Positions 31,929 to 45,125 of a stretch of 64,000 bases of DNA are shown here, one piece after another. Made by a program: the position numbers and the translations under genes. The notes under the pieces were generated by a model. It was not told the DNA's origin. It did not search any database and saw nothing but the letters and a program-made list of their open reading frames with translations. The DNA is from Agaricus subrufescens (taxonomy: Eukaryota > Basidiomycota > Agaricomycetes > Agaricales > Agaricaceae). The stretch spans positions 2,914,001-2,978,000 of the forward strand of contig CM057060.1 in assembly GCA_029945375.1 (NCBI GenBank), read 5' to 3'. Position 1 is the stretch's first letter; the number at the start of each line of letters is the position of its first letter.

Positions 31929-34320
31929 TCACATAAAAGAAGATTGTTGGTAAGAAACCACAACATTATCCCCAAGACTCTCTGGTAGGTGAATGACACA
32001 ATCAGAAACAGCATAAATCTCTTTGACAGGCACCGTGCAACGAAGTCGGCATCGCCCGTTCAAAACTCGTTTTTCGTCAAACCAAAATAGGCAAGATCGG
32101 ACACCTCGACCAATGAAGGCATACAAGTACGGAGGTTTGGAATTCTTCGAAAACAATCACTAAATGAGGGATCCATGGGATGTAGAACGACTCACGACCT
32201 TCTTGACCGTAGGATATAAAGCAGGCTCCATATGCCGATCCACTTCATGGGTGACCTTATCCAACAATATCTCTTCCAGTTGACTACGTGGATTGGGATG
32301 CAAAAGAGTAGTATGAGGAGCCTACAGGGTTTAAATTAGATCCGACGACAATCATTAAAAATAACCAGAACTAACCCAGGATTTGATGAAGTGGAAAAAA
32401 TATCCTCGGTCCAAGTGGTCCACTAACATGTACCTGAAATCGAATTTCTCGAGTTCTTCAAGCAACACCGCGGAAAATGGAGACCTCAAACGATAAGCAA
32501 ACACAATCCACGACATACTGCATGCAATCAGTCGAATGCTGTGAGAGACCCATTCCCCATCATGCATAACACCTGGCAAAGGCGTATTTACCGCCGACTT
32601 TAGGATTGCAGCGAATGAATCTGATTGTCCGGTAAACAAGATTACGGTCACGATACGCATTTTCTATAGACTTACCATCAGAAACCCAACGAGAATCCTC
32701 GAGCATAATGTTGTACCAGAACAAACACTCCTTTGATAGGCAATTACCAACATAGACCTCGTCAATATGAAATTTGCCGGATCGGGATTGTGACTGAAGA
32801 TATTCACTAAATGACGCATGGTGCGCGCACATAACTCCATCTACATCTCGTGGAGGTATATCAAAAAGCTTCATTCGCTTTTTGATAGCGTTACGAAACG
32901 TGTTTTGGTCCATGCGAAGGAGATTGTAGCAAAATGACACTGTAGCGGAGTTGAATTTGACATAGGAGTGAAGAGCTAATATGCGCTTTGTTGTCGGATA
33001 GATATCCTCAGGTATTTCCGAGAGTATTTGGGCGTAAAGATGGTCGAGAGTCTGGAGAGGGTTTGTCGTAATGTCGCGCCTTTTCTGAGACATGAATGCA
33101 AAAAAGTCTGTAAGGCGCCGCTCAGGATCACCATATTCGACGTCGGAGACGTAACGAACAATAGTGGTTGCGAGGATGAAGAGACCTGAGGAGATGTTCT
33201 CCAGCTTTCGCATTTCCACCTCGGAAGGCCAAGGTGCCTTAATCGAAGACTTGAGTCGAATTTTTTCGAAGTAGTGCTGGAGGTAGAGATTAACGTCTTT
33301 TTTGGTGTCGGCGTCGATTAGTAGTATTTCTTTGTGATAGTCGATAGCAAAATCTGGTTGAGAGAAGGTATACTGCAGATAAAATTCGGGGCGACTCGCG
33401 ATCAACCAACGAAGAGGAAGGCCTTTTTTCAGTCGAACCACCTCTCCAATCATCTCTACAATTTCACACTGTGCTTCGATGCCTTCGCATTCATCCAGTC
33501 CATCTATTACGATATAAAAAGGTTTTTGAGCTATCTCGGGTGTCCGGTCTTGTAAAAGGGCGAAGGGCTCGACAATGAGTTTTTGTAGCTGTACGCGAAG
33601 CGCTTTGTGAAAGATAGAGGGGTCCTGAAACACCGCGTGTCCAAGGACATTTTGAAAATCAAGTATATTAACGGCGAGTTGATACGCAAGACTTGGTATA
33701 AGAGTTCGAGGATTGCGGCTGGGTGAAGACCGAACGAAGAAGTATGCCGCCCCAAGACACCCTTGTTCAGCACACTTCTCAGCAAAAGTCTGCCCAACGG
33801 CCGACTTTCCGGCACCAGCTGGGCCGGTGAGCCAAAATATCATCCAAAGATGATTGATTAGCCAGTTGTTCAAAATATCCAAGATTCGCTTGCGGGTGCC
33901 AGGAAGACATCGAGGAGGGGGGCTTCGTACACCCGAATCAGCGGCAGCATCAGGACATATATGAGGGAGTAAACGATCCAAAACTGTTGAAGTGCGTTAT
34001 TCGGGAAGACTGGATTGCAGCGATGGTGCATGATTGATCACTTGCCTGCCGCTCCAGTAAGTATCGTGTTGTAGATCATCTGAATACTCATGGCGTTCAC
34101 TTGTGGCTGGTCAATCATAATAGCATTGTTTAGCGTGCAATTGGTAGCATTGGCAAGAATACCATTGCTGGCATCTTGAAACGGCGTGAGCTCTCCTGGA
34201 TGGTCGATGGTCGATTCGCCCACCTACGGTTCGAGCCTCCGACACACTGTTCGACGGTACACCGTCCTTCTCATCACTTTTCAGGTTATGAAAGAAACGC
34301 GAGATCCGCTCGAGGATCAT
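31929..34320 (-). CDS. NACHT-domain STAND NTPase, paralog 6
   Basis: About 706 residues, complete, reverse strand. Exons: 34320-34224, 34174-34046, 33983-32676, 32620-32376, 32321-32196, 32144-31929. Intron 2 starts with GC (CAG|GCAAGT), a known minor donor; all other introns are GT-AG. Motifs: GPAGAGKS, VIDGLDEC, SRPE, HASFSEYL. The tail keeps CLFWF, GRCRL and SDCVIH, though a non-invariant Cys just after CLFWF is Arg here. It ends in a longer C-terminal extension (about 20 residues beyond LPE). The N-terminal segment is most like copy 4 (NATNCTLNN). Promoter block present upstream. Confidence 0.86.
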
Positions 34321-34380
34321 AGTGGTATGAGAGGACTTTGAAAGACTGTGACGGTCTGGCCTCGTTGTGTCCTGTGCTCT

Positions 34381-34415
34381 GTCACAGCGCTTGAGCGATA
34401 TATGCTTAGGCTTGC
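34381..34415 (-). promoter_or_regulatory. Core promoter block of NACHT copy 6
   Basis: On the - strand this reads GCAAGCCTAAGCATATATCG followed by CTCAAGCGCTGTGAC, the same block as in the + strand copies, about 60 bases before ATG 34320. Confidence 0.55.
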
Positions 34416-35447
34416 ATCAAGCATCCAAGGACCGAGACAGAGAAAGAGAACGGTAAGGTGGAAATCTGGTTGGTCGGCCATCATATTAACGTTTGATACA
34501 CCTCGTCACCCCAATGCACCAGCGATACCTGGGATATTGTACACAGATAAAATAAGGGAGAGGCAATCAAAATTTAACGTGATGCGTACAAAAGAATGCA
34601 ACAAATTTCCAGCCTTTTCGAGAGCTCGATTGCTCAAGTACTCCAAATCTCCGACAGAATCTGTTGCGCCGAGGGCGGAGCTGGAAGAGGAGCACCACCA
34701 GTCATTGTGAAATCTACAGCCACCTGTTGTAGGAAAAAAGTCTGAGCTTGGCCAACGGGAGAAGAACATGTGGCTTCGGTCGACAAGGGTTGTATTGCAG
34801 CGTGAATAACAGTACATATGTCGATGCGGCTAGCCCAGGGGCCAGGAGAGGATGGTGTAGCCGCGGTCACATGTAGCGTGAACTTAGAACGTGTCGCCTA
34901 ATTGAGACGGACGCGCATATTACATAAGCTCGACAGCCAAGTCTGCAACCCGGCCACGACTTTCAACAAGAAGACCAGCACCAACGACATCAATATGCTG
35001 TCTAGTCAAACTTTATTTATGACACTTGGCAATTCTATGCAGGCAGGAATCAAAATTAGGCTTGGGGCATCGCTCCCTAGAATCTTCATAACATTGACCG
35101 GCTTAAGCACAAATAATCAATGTCCGCGCTTACATCAAGTGCGGTTTTAACTTGGACAACTGATCTTGTTGATTGTCGGTGTCCCAGCTTTGTGCAAGTT
35201 GTTGGGGCTTCTTCGGAGGGACGTCGGTGACAGAAGAGAACAGTTCACTTTTTCTTGTTTCTTAAATCTATGATTCGGATTAGTCATACTTGAGTCTGCG
35301 TTGGTCAAAGTCAAACTATATGACCCTTCTTTTTTAAATAAATTCTGTTGTGACATTACTTTTTGCTGATGGTCATTAACATTAGGGCCACTAGATACAC
35401 CAGGTTATCAACAAATAAGCCTCTACGCATAGAAGATAAAATGAAAC
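34416..35447. other. Intergenic between NACHT copies 6 and 7
   Basis: About 1 kb with only weak open frames on both strands (for example a 78-codon frame 34634-34870 on -). None shows a recognisable domain or clear start context. A GGCCGACCAACCAG stretch on the - strand near 34,470 resembles an upstream element of other copies. Confidence 0.5.
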
Positions 35448-37787
35448 TCAATCATCCATGACACCAATATCTTCCGGGAAATGAATCACACAGTCGGAAA
35501 GAGCATACGTCTCTTTGGGTGCCACCTTACAACTAAGTCGACACCGCCCAAGTAACCAACGCGTCTCATCAAACCAAAACAGGCAAGATCTCATGCCATG
35601 ACCAATGAACACATATCGGTACGGAGAATCAGGATCCTTTGTGAGTTAATGAGTGAATGAGAGACATACGACAAGTAAAAACTCACGTCCGTCTCGTCGA
35701 TGGGAAACATAGCGGGCTCCATTGACCGGCTCACCTCACTGATAGCCTTACCTAACAATGTCTGCTCCAGTTGATCCCGCGGTTCGGTATGCAAGAGTGT
35801 AGTATGAGGGCGCTACAAGCAGAGGTTAAATCTCACAATATGAAATAATAGCCAGAACGCACCCAATTGGTTATAAACAGGGAGAAACGTTGTGCATCCG
35901 ACACAGCCACCAACATGTACCTGAAATCGAAAACCTCGAGTCCACCAAGAAGCTCCGTGTTGAGGTCGGTACCCATGGTAGCAAGGATAACCCAGAGCCA
36001 GCTACTTACAAGCCATCGAATGGCATGGGATGTCTCAGCACTACCCCACACCACATCACGCAATGTTGTGTTTCTAGCTGACATTAGAATTGAGCTGAAT
36101 GAATCTAGGTGTTCGGTAAGCAGAAATCGAAATCACGGCAACCCGAGGGACACACAATCTGATATCCAACAAGGATCTTCGAGCATGGTCTTGTACCAGA
36201 ATAAAAACTCGTTGGCGCAGGATTTGCAGAAATTGTGAAAGCCAACATAAAACTCGCCAGATCGAGGTTGGGACCTAAGATAATCTCTAAATGATGTATG
36301 ATGCGGCCGCATGGGACGATTCACATCGCGTGGAGGTATATCAAAAAGCGAATGGAGTCTTTTAACAGCGTCGTGAAACACATCTTGATCTATGCGAAGT
36401 AGGGTACTGCTAACTGACACATCGTGTCTGGCGACGAAGTCGACGGCATGAAGGGCCAATATGCGCTTCGTTATTGGATACATATCCTTGGGTGTTTCAG
36501 ATAGAATCTGCGAAAAGAGCTGATCAAGAGTCTCGAGAGGGTTTGTCGTAGTAGTACGATCTTCATGATCCATGAATGCAAAGAAATCTCGAAGGCGCCG
36601 CTGAGGATTTCTATATTCAACATCGGAGACGTAGCGAACGATAGTGGCCGCAAGAATAAACAGACCCGAGGCAATGTCCTCCAGCCTCCGCATATCCGCC
36701 TCGGAAGGCCAAGGCGCCTTAATTGAGGACTTGATTCGAATTTTCTGTAAAGCATGCCCGAGATAGAGGTTGACATCTTTTATCGTGTCCGCATCAATCA
36801 GTAATACTTCTTGATGATAATCAATAGCAAGGTCTGGCTGAGAGAATGTGTACTGGAGGTGGAACTCGGGGCGACTCGCAATCAACCAGCGCAGAGGGAG
36901 GTCCTTTTTCAATCGAACCACCTCTCCAATCATCTCGACAATGTCGCATTGTGCTCCGATGCCATCGCATTCATCCAGTCCGTCTATGATAATAAAGAAA
37001 GGATTCTGAGCTACCACCGACTTCTGGGTTTGTAAAGTCGTGAAGGGCTCGACAATGAGTTTCTGCATTTGTACTTGAAGTGCTTTGTGGAAGATAGAAG
37101 GGTCGTCGAAGATCGCATGCCCAAGGATATTCTTATATCCGGGAACATTGATCGCGAGTTGATATGCGAGGGTTGGAATGAGAGTTCGAGGATGGTGGCT
37201 CTTCGACGATCGAATGAAGAAATATGCCGCTCCAAGACACTGTCGCTTAGTACACTCCTCAACAAAGGTCTGTGCGACTGCCGACTTTCCAGCACCAGCT
37301 GGCCCACTGAGCCAAACAATCATCCACAGATAGTTGATCAACCACTTGTTCAAAATCTCCAAGATTTGCTCACGAGTTCCAGGAAGACATCGAGGAGGTG
37401 GGCTTCGTACAAGTGCATCAGTAGTAGCATCAGCACATATATGAGGGAGTAAGGATTGCAAGACTGTTGAAGCGCACCGGTCGGGAATAGTAAGATAACG
37501 ATGAGCGGTGATCGAGGTCTGATCACATACCTCCTGCTCCCGAAATAATTGTGTTATAAGTTGTTTGGGAGCGATCAATCATGTTGGCAGTATGGATCGT
37601 AAAATTTGAAGCACCCGTGAAACATCCATGGCTAACATCTTGAGACTGCATGAGCTCCATTGTGTCGGTATTGGGAGTTGATCCATCTACCTGTAGCTAG
37701 AGCCCCAAGTGCCGCGCCAGGCTGAATACCGTCCTTTCCAAGTTTTTTTGGCCTGTGAAGAAAACGCGAGAGCCGATCGAGAAGCAT
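35448..37787 (-). CDS. NACHT-domain STAND NTPase, paralog 7
   Basis: About 689 residues, complete, reverse strand; closest to copies 1 and 2 in the NACHT exon. Exons: 37787-37691, 37638-37531, 37463-36156, 36104-35863, 35812-35687, 35636-35448. Motifs: GPAGAGKS, IIIDGLDEC, SRPE, HTSFRDYL (Thr for the usual Ala). The exon 3/4 junction codon is T+AT (Tyr), where the other copies have G+AT (Asp). The tail keeps CLFWF, GRCRL and SDCVIH; a non-invariant Cys is Arg, as in copy 6. No defect seen. Confidence 0.86.
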
Positions 37788-38483
37788 GTTGGTATGAGGA
37801 GACTTCCAAAAATCCGTGGTTGCCTAGCCTTGTTGTATCCTGTGCTCTGTCACAGCATTTGTTCGATATATACTTAGACTTGCCTTACGCACGCACTGAC
37901 CAAAGAAGGGAGGTTCATTGATAAGCTAGTGACCTGGTAGGTCACTGACCATGATCAAGTTTCTTACTCCTCTGCAATGTACCCGCCAACGGCATCTTGA
38001 TAAACATACACATATAGCATACCCTCAGCCAATCCGCACTACACCAGTAGACGGTAGTGGTATTTTTCTACCGATGGAGGCTGAATAAGTCTGTGGAGGG
38101 ATGAATGGCCGATTGTATGGTGTTCCTCCTCCAGGACCAGTACCATTGAAGCGACCTCACGGTGGCATTACAACGGGAAAATCAGGTTCCTGCGATGGCA
38201 TTTGGCTGCTGCATCAGTTGTGCAGTTGGGCTATGCACAGGTGGAGAGCGGGAGAGGCTTTAGCAACTTCAGCTCGGACATGACGCCTGCCGTAAAAGCG
38301 ACCTCTAGGACGTACATTAAGGAGAATAAATGTGAGGAAAGAGTGTCAAATACATGTGTGCCAGAAACCATAGTTGTTGCCGTCGCATCTCGGGTCATGC
38401 GGTCACGTGCGACGCGTCGCCGAATGACGTCACTACATGCTCTGATCGGCATAGGGGGTATGGTACTGTATTCAGAACCTAAG
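37788..38483. other. Upstream region of NACHT copy 7, with inverted relic
   Basis: No gene recognised. Bases about 38,040-38,140 are the reverse complement of the relic near 3297-3400 (shared CCATTCATCCCTCCACAG), at about 70 percent by eye. An upstream element ACCAGGTCACTAGC on the - strand near 37,930 matches that of copies 2 and 3. Longer open frames here (38,202-38,669 on +) run over the end of the GMC gene and are not convincing. Confidence 0.5.
37848..37885 (-). promoter_or_regulatory. Core promoter block of NACHT copy 7
   Basis: On the - strand this reads GGCAAGTCTAAGTATATATC then GAACAAATGCTGTGAC. It is almost identical to the block in copies 1 and 2 and ends about 60 bases before ATG 37787. 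Confidence 0.6.
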
Positions 38484-40761
<2,278 letters not shown>

Positions 40762-41790
40762 TTGAGTCGGGTGGGTAAAACGACAAGAGGAGGGGTGGTA
40801 AAGAAGTTCCGTTTTATACAGGGAGACTAGTTGTCAGGACTTTGCCCAGTCTCACGTTCTGGTGAGAGATGTTAGTGGTTCTCATCAGCTGATAGGTAGA
40901 CTTATGGCGACCGTGTAAGCTGTGATATGTTTTCGGGTTATATTTTAGTCGCCAAGTATGTCAGAAAATACAAGTGGAAAGAAAGTGATGTTTCGATACC
41001 ACTATTACCTACTCGACGATTTTCAATGGTGGGCCGGTGCGTCTGTTAGTCGGTGTGAGAAGTGCTGCGTTATAAGGGATTAATTAGAGTTGGTAGATGA
41101 TCATGAGAATTGACATACAGTTTGGATTAAAATAGGACATTATATGATGTCTATTTGTTCTTGTAACCACATGTCCTGACGCTTCTTCGTATTAATAATT
41201 TCCGGAACTTTGATCTCAGCGGTGATGAGAAAAGTTCTTGGTTTTCTTATTTGCCCTGAGAACGACATCATCTCAATGTGAAGACTCGGCACAGGAATAG
41301 GGGCTATTATTTACTTTCCACATCTGTGGAAAGAATAAATAAACAAAAATAAAAGAGCGCAAAAAGAAACAACAAAGACAAGAAAATTGAACCACAGCTA
41401 CAACGTACATTATTTAACGTTCTCAATATGAGAGCAATGCGCGGGAGCAATGCATCCACAACGGTGTGTAACGTGACGGTATAAGCAGACTACCGCAAGG
41501 CCGTGCTCCACTTGCCATTGATATTCATGCAGCTCGCGAGGGGTAGGATTTGGTTACTTATGTAACCAGTACCCGATAATAGAAATTGTTCGGCTGCCTG
41601 CCCCTGTACAGTGTATGTAATATGTATATAAAACACGTACCATATTCGTAGTGAAACATTGAACCGCAACCACACAAGATTGGTACGTCTCCCAGAATTT
41701 CCCAGAATTTCTCAGAACACGAAGTTTGACTTGTACTCGAGTCGATATATATTTATCGACTATTCTGTCCTGTAGTGCTTGTTGGACGTC
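40762..41790. other. Divergent intergenic region, GMC and F-box genes
   Basis: About 1 kb between two divergently transcribed genes. It is AT-rich, with an A-rich stretch at 41,335-41,395. No gene or RNA recognised. A direct doubling of CCCAGAATTT lies near 41,690-41,710. Confidence 0.5.
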
Positions 41791-43191
41791 ATGAATAGCG
41801 CTCCCCATTTAACCAAGCTTCGAGATTACCCCTATACTTGCTCGCACCGAAAACATACCTCCATTGAAGATCTTCCCTTTGAAGTCTTGTCGTTGATATT
41901 TGAACAAACCATTCCTACCGACAAGGATCTAGACGAAGAGTATGTATACTCCCATGAGGAATCCTTTCGTCACCTCCACCAAGCTATCGTTCTCAGCTCT
42001 GTGACCCGCCGTCTTCGCCAGGCTGCATTAGGAACCTCCGAATTGTGGAAGAAGTTACCGTTGAGGATGGACAGACCACTCGATCAACTTCTCTCGTTAC
42101 TCGAACACTGCGCTTCCTATTCATTACTTCTCCACATCACCATTTCTAAAGATCAGAATCAAAGTGACGCTCACGCGCCTTCAAAGGCAGAAATCCTCTT
42201 CTCGCCGGAGATAGCCCAGAAAATCGAATTTTTGGATTTATACGAATCCGAAGCACTCGAATTTTGGATTCCGTTACTCCCTTCCTTCGCCATGCTCAAG
42301 ACCTTGATTATCAGTAACCTTAATGACTGGGAATACTCGTCTTATGATCTTGATTTGGAGTCACTCCCGAGATTAACCCAACTTTATCTCGAGATGACGA
42401 CGGTGGATTCAGTCATCTTGCCACCATCTGTCCAATTTTTATACCTGGTCAATGTTCCTCAATACATGATAACGTCTCTCCTTCCCCAATGCCCAAACTT
42501 GGTTATGTGTACCAGTCTCACCGACCGTATCTATCCCGACTTCGAAAACTCGTATCCCCAAGTCATCACTTTCGACCATCTCAAACGACTTACTTGGCAA
42601 ATTGATTCGGGTTTTACCAGCACTTCATCTGTGCGAAACATTCGCATGCCTGCCTTGGAGTACTTGACGTTGTACTCGTTTTCCTACACCACTCCAACCA
42701 TACCTGCTGCCGTGATTTTGATGTGCCACGGAGTGTCTACAACTCTTACAACGTTTCGGCTCAGTGTGACGAAAGCTGAAGACGTATGGCAATACGACGA
42801 CTTCTACCGTCTATTCACATTACCACTTCGTAACTTGACAACCCTGGGTATACAAGTTCATTCCCATACACTCGAGGCAGTCATTCGAGCATTAACACCC
42901 GGTGGAGATGGTCGCAACACGCCTGAGAACAATCATCTTCCCAACCTCAACGACTTGACTCTGGAGGCTCCCTACGAAGACGGCGGAAGGAGAGACTCGG
43001 AGTATGCGGATATTCTACCTCCTTTGCTTCTAAAGTTACTGAAGGAGTGGAGGGTTGGCGAGACGTCTCATTTCCGCCTCTTCTTGCATATAGGACCTGA
43101 TCTCACACGTAGTCAATCTTGGACACCCGATATACAAAGAGAGATGGAAGCGATTAGGCGCGATCGCCAAATAGATCTTACAATAAAGTAA
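41791..43191 (+). CDS. F-box-like protein
   Basis: Single-exon gene of 466 residues from ATG 41791. Residues about 25-65 form an F-box-type motif (IEDLPFEVLSLIFEQTIP followed by an LSSVTRRLRQAAL helix and ELWKKLPL). The rest is a run of Leu-rich strands and helices without sharp LRR consensus, typical of the large basidiomycete F-box families. By family it would bind Skp1 and recruit substrates to an SCF ubiquitin ligase; the substrate is unknown. Complete. Confidence 0.7.
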   Translation: MNSAPHLTKLRDYPYTCSHRKHTSIEDLPFEVLSLIFEQTIPTDKDLDEEYVYSHEESFRHLHQAIVLSSVTRRLRQAALGTSELWKKLPLRMDRPLDQLLSLLEHCASYSLLLHITISKDQNQSDAHAPSKAEILFSPEIAQKIEFLDLYESEALEFWIPLLPSFAMLKTLIISNLNDWEYSSYDLDLESLPRLTQLYLEMTTVDSVILPPSVQFLYLVNVPQYMITSLLPQCPNLVMCTSLTDRIYPDFENSYPQVITFDHLKRLTWQIDSGFTSTSSVRNIRMPALEYLTLYSFSYTTPTIPAAVILMCHGVSTTLTTFRLSVTKAEDVWQYDDFYRLFTLPLRNLTTLGIQVHSHTLEAVIRALTPGGDGRNTPENNHLPNLNDLTLEAPYEDGGRRDSEYADILPPLLLKLLKEWRVGETSHFRLFLHIGPDLTRSQSWTPDIQREMEAIRRDRQIDLTIK

Positions 43192-43692
43192 TGTAAGAAT
43201 TTCGTTCCAATGTATGAGAGAATATTTATTCAGGCACAATTACTAGGAACAAGTGCGATTATTCGGAAGAAGGCGGGCATTTGTATATAATGAAAAATGA
43301 AAAAGTACTGTAAACATTATGTACAGACGTTGAACGTTGAACATTCACAGACCAAGATATTGAGTCACTTGTCGATAGTTGTCGATAGGGAAATACAACA
43401 TCAAGTGATAGAAGACATATCACTTCAGTACTATATATATCATACTATCAACGGAAGGCTTTAGCGCCATCACTTGAGTTATTAGGCAACCGACATCCGC
43501 AGACAACCCCCGATCCTGATGCGACTTGACTCGATTTGCCCTGGTTTAGATCGTTGGTGCCAATAGATTGACAGATCCCGCTCCTCTAAATGGGTGGAAT
43601 GCTTCCCTCCAGCCGCAGGTTATATAGCCTTTGGATATACATGCATGAGCAAAAATTGGTAAATCTCGGTGTCGAGGGAACTCACGGCTCGA
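43192..43692. other. Convergent intergenic region
   Basis: About 500 bases between two 3' ends. A small TGTCGATAGTTGTCGATAG doubling lies near 43,373-43,391. No gene seen. Confidence 0.5.
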
Positions 43693-44812
43693 TCATATTC
43701 TTTGTTCGCGCCAACTATGATCAAGGCTGTCTTCGACCAAGAAGGAATACCAATAGTAGGCTATCGGAGCAGTAACTAAATGCCATAGCGCGTGGGCATC
43801 GATAATTAAACCCCAGGGTGGAAAATCGAAAAGTTCCAGGGTTGTCGCCGCCGTCGTCAATACCACAAAGACAGCTGCCTTTGTGACAAAAGTAGGACGG
43901 TAAGACTTCGGACGAGAGAGAAATCTCCGCACTATAGAATAAGAAGAAGGCATCGAATACAGAAGCCATAGAAAGTTGTGAAGAAAGCCAACGAAGAGGT
44001 TGAACGCCATATTATATGTATAATCAAATCTTGGAAGCAATGTCAAATATGTGATGTGGCCCAGGAAAGCGAGGGAGCACAACCAAGTTAGGGCATAGTA
44101 CCTCCAACTCTTGGAAGCCTCCGATGCTTGCAATAACTTATGAACAGGACGATAGAGGTGGAATAGGCGGATCGTCGTGTAGTATAGGGCATACATAATG
44201 GCTGCCGCTGCAGAGAAATAATCCATCTTCTCTGTGAGAGAAACATCTACGAGTTCAATGAGTAGGAGCCCCGTACAAATATATGTATCCTGACTCACCC
44301 CGTGTGTGAAAAACAGACGACCAAATCCAGGCGTTGATGCTGGTCAACGACCACGTCAGATAATACAAACGCATAGGATGCTGCTGCGGTACATGACGCA
44401 AAATCTTCTTGGCCCCCTGTACGTGTGCCCACATATTGAAAAGAGAGAATAAAACAGATGCTGGTTCTTGGATGCCACCGAGACGCCAGAATGGCCATTT
44501 CCCATAATACTGATGAATGCGGATTCCCCCGATTTGATCCTCTCGGGTGAGCTGGTGCATACAGTCATACCGACATTCGTCTAAACACGTCCAGCGCGCA
44601 AGATAAAGGGGCAATGATGCTGCTGGTCGTGTCGGATCCCCCGGACATTGGTGGAACTGGCTTTGAGATACACAGCGCGTAAATTCCGACCGCCTGTCCC
44701 CCGACGAGGCAGATATCAAGGCGGGCACAGAAAGCAGCGGGAGAACGAGGGAGAGTCTCATGGCGAGGACACCCACTCCGCCAGTCGTGACTTTGAGGGG
44801 ATTAGTCATCAT
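43693..44812 (-). CDS. per1: GPI-anchor remodelling protein Per1
   Basis: Per1/PGAP3 family, which removes the unsaturated sn-2 fatty acid from GPI-anchored proteins in the ER. Exons 44812-44299 and 44246-43693 give 355 residues. The signal sequence is MRLSLVLPLLSVPALISASS, so translation may start at the internal ATG at 44761 rather than 44812. A luminal Cys-rich part (CLDECRYDCMHQLT) is followed by the family motif QYYGKWPFWRLGGIQEPASV and then about seven membrane spans. Conserved histidines near the end (DAHALWHLVTAPIAYYWY) match the CREST-superfamily active site. Complete. Confidence 0.9.
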
Positions 44813-45125
44813 GGCTGTGCTACTCTTTTGCTTTGGTGGTCTAACTCGCCTTTGCAAAACACTCAAACAACCCCGCCGCTAAGTAGCAGCACTTTGCTCC
44901 TTTGTTGTCCGCCCGCCTGAAACTCAACTTTTGTATGTTTGTGAGTGATTAATTGCCGACATTTCCTGCATGATGATGTGTATATCCATCGTGAATAGGC
45001 ATACAAACCTGAGGCGGCCGTTATAATAGTCGAAAGAAAGTAACATTGGAAAAACTGGTTTACACCTAGTATCGTAATATCCAAATTTACAGATAGAAAG
45101 AGGACGTAACGCACTCGTATTTGTA
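44813..45125. promoter_or_regulatory. Bidirectional promoter, per1 and hos2
   Basis: About 310 bases between divergently transcribed genes, so both promoters lie here. No clear TATA box on either side, as is common for housekeeping genes. Confidence 0.5.

Noticed and set aside
34634..34870. Possible small gene (78 codons, - strand) between NACHT copies 6 and 7
   Set aside because: No CaaX end, signal peptide or domain, and no counterpart in other NACHT flanks. Checked as a pheromone precursor and does not fit.
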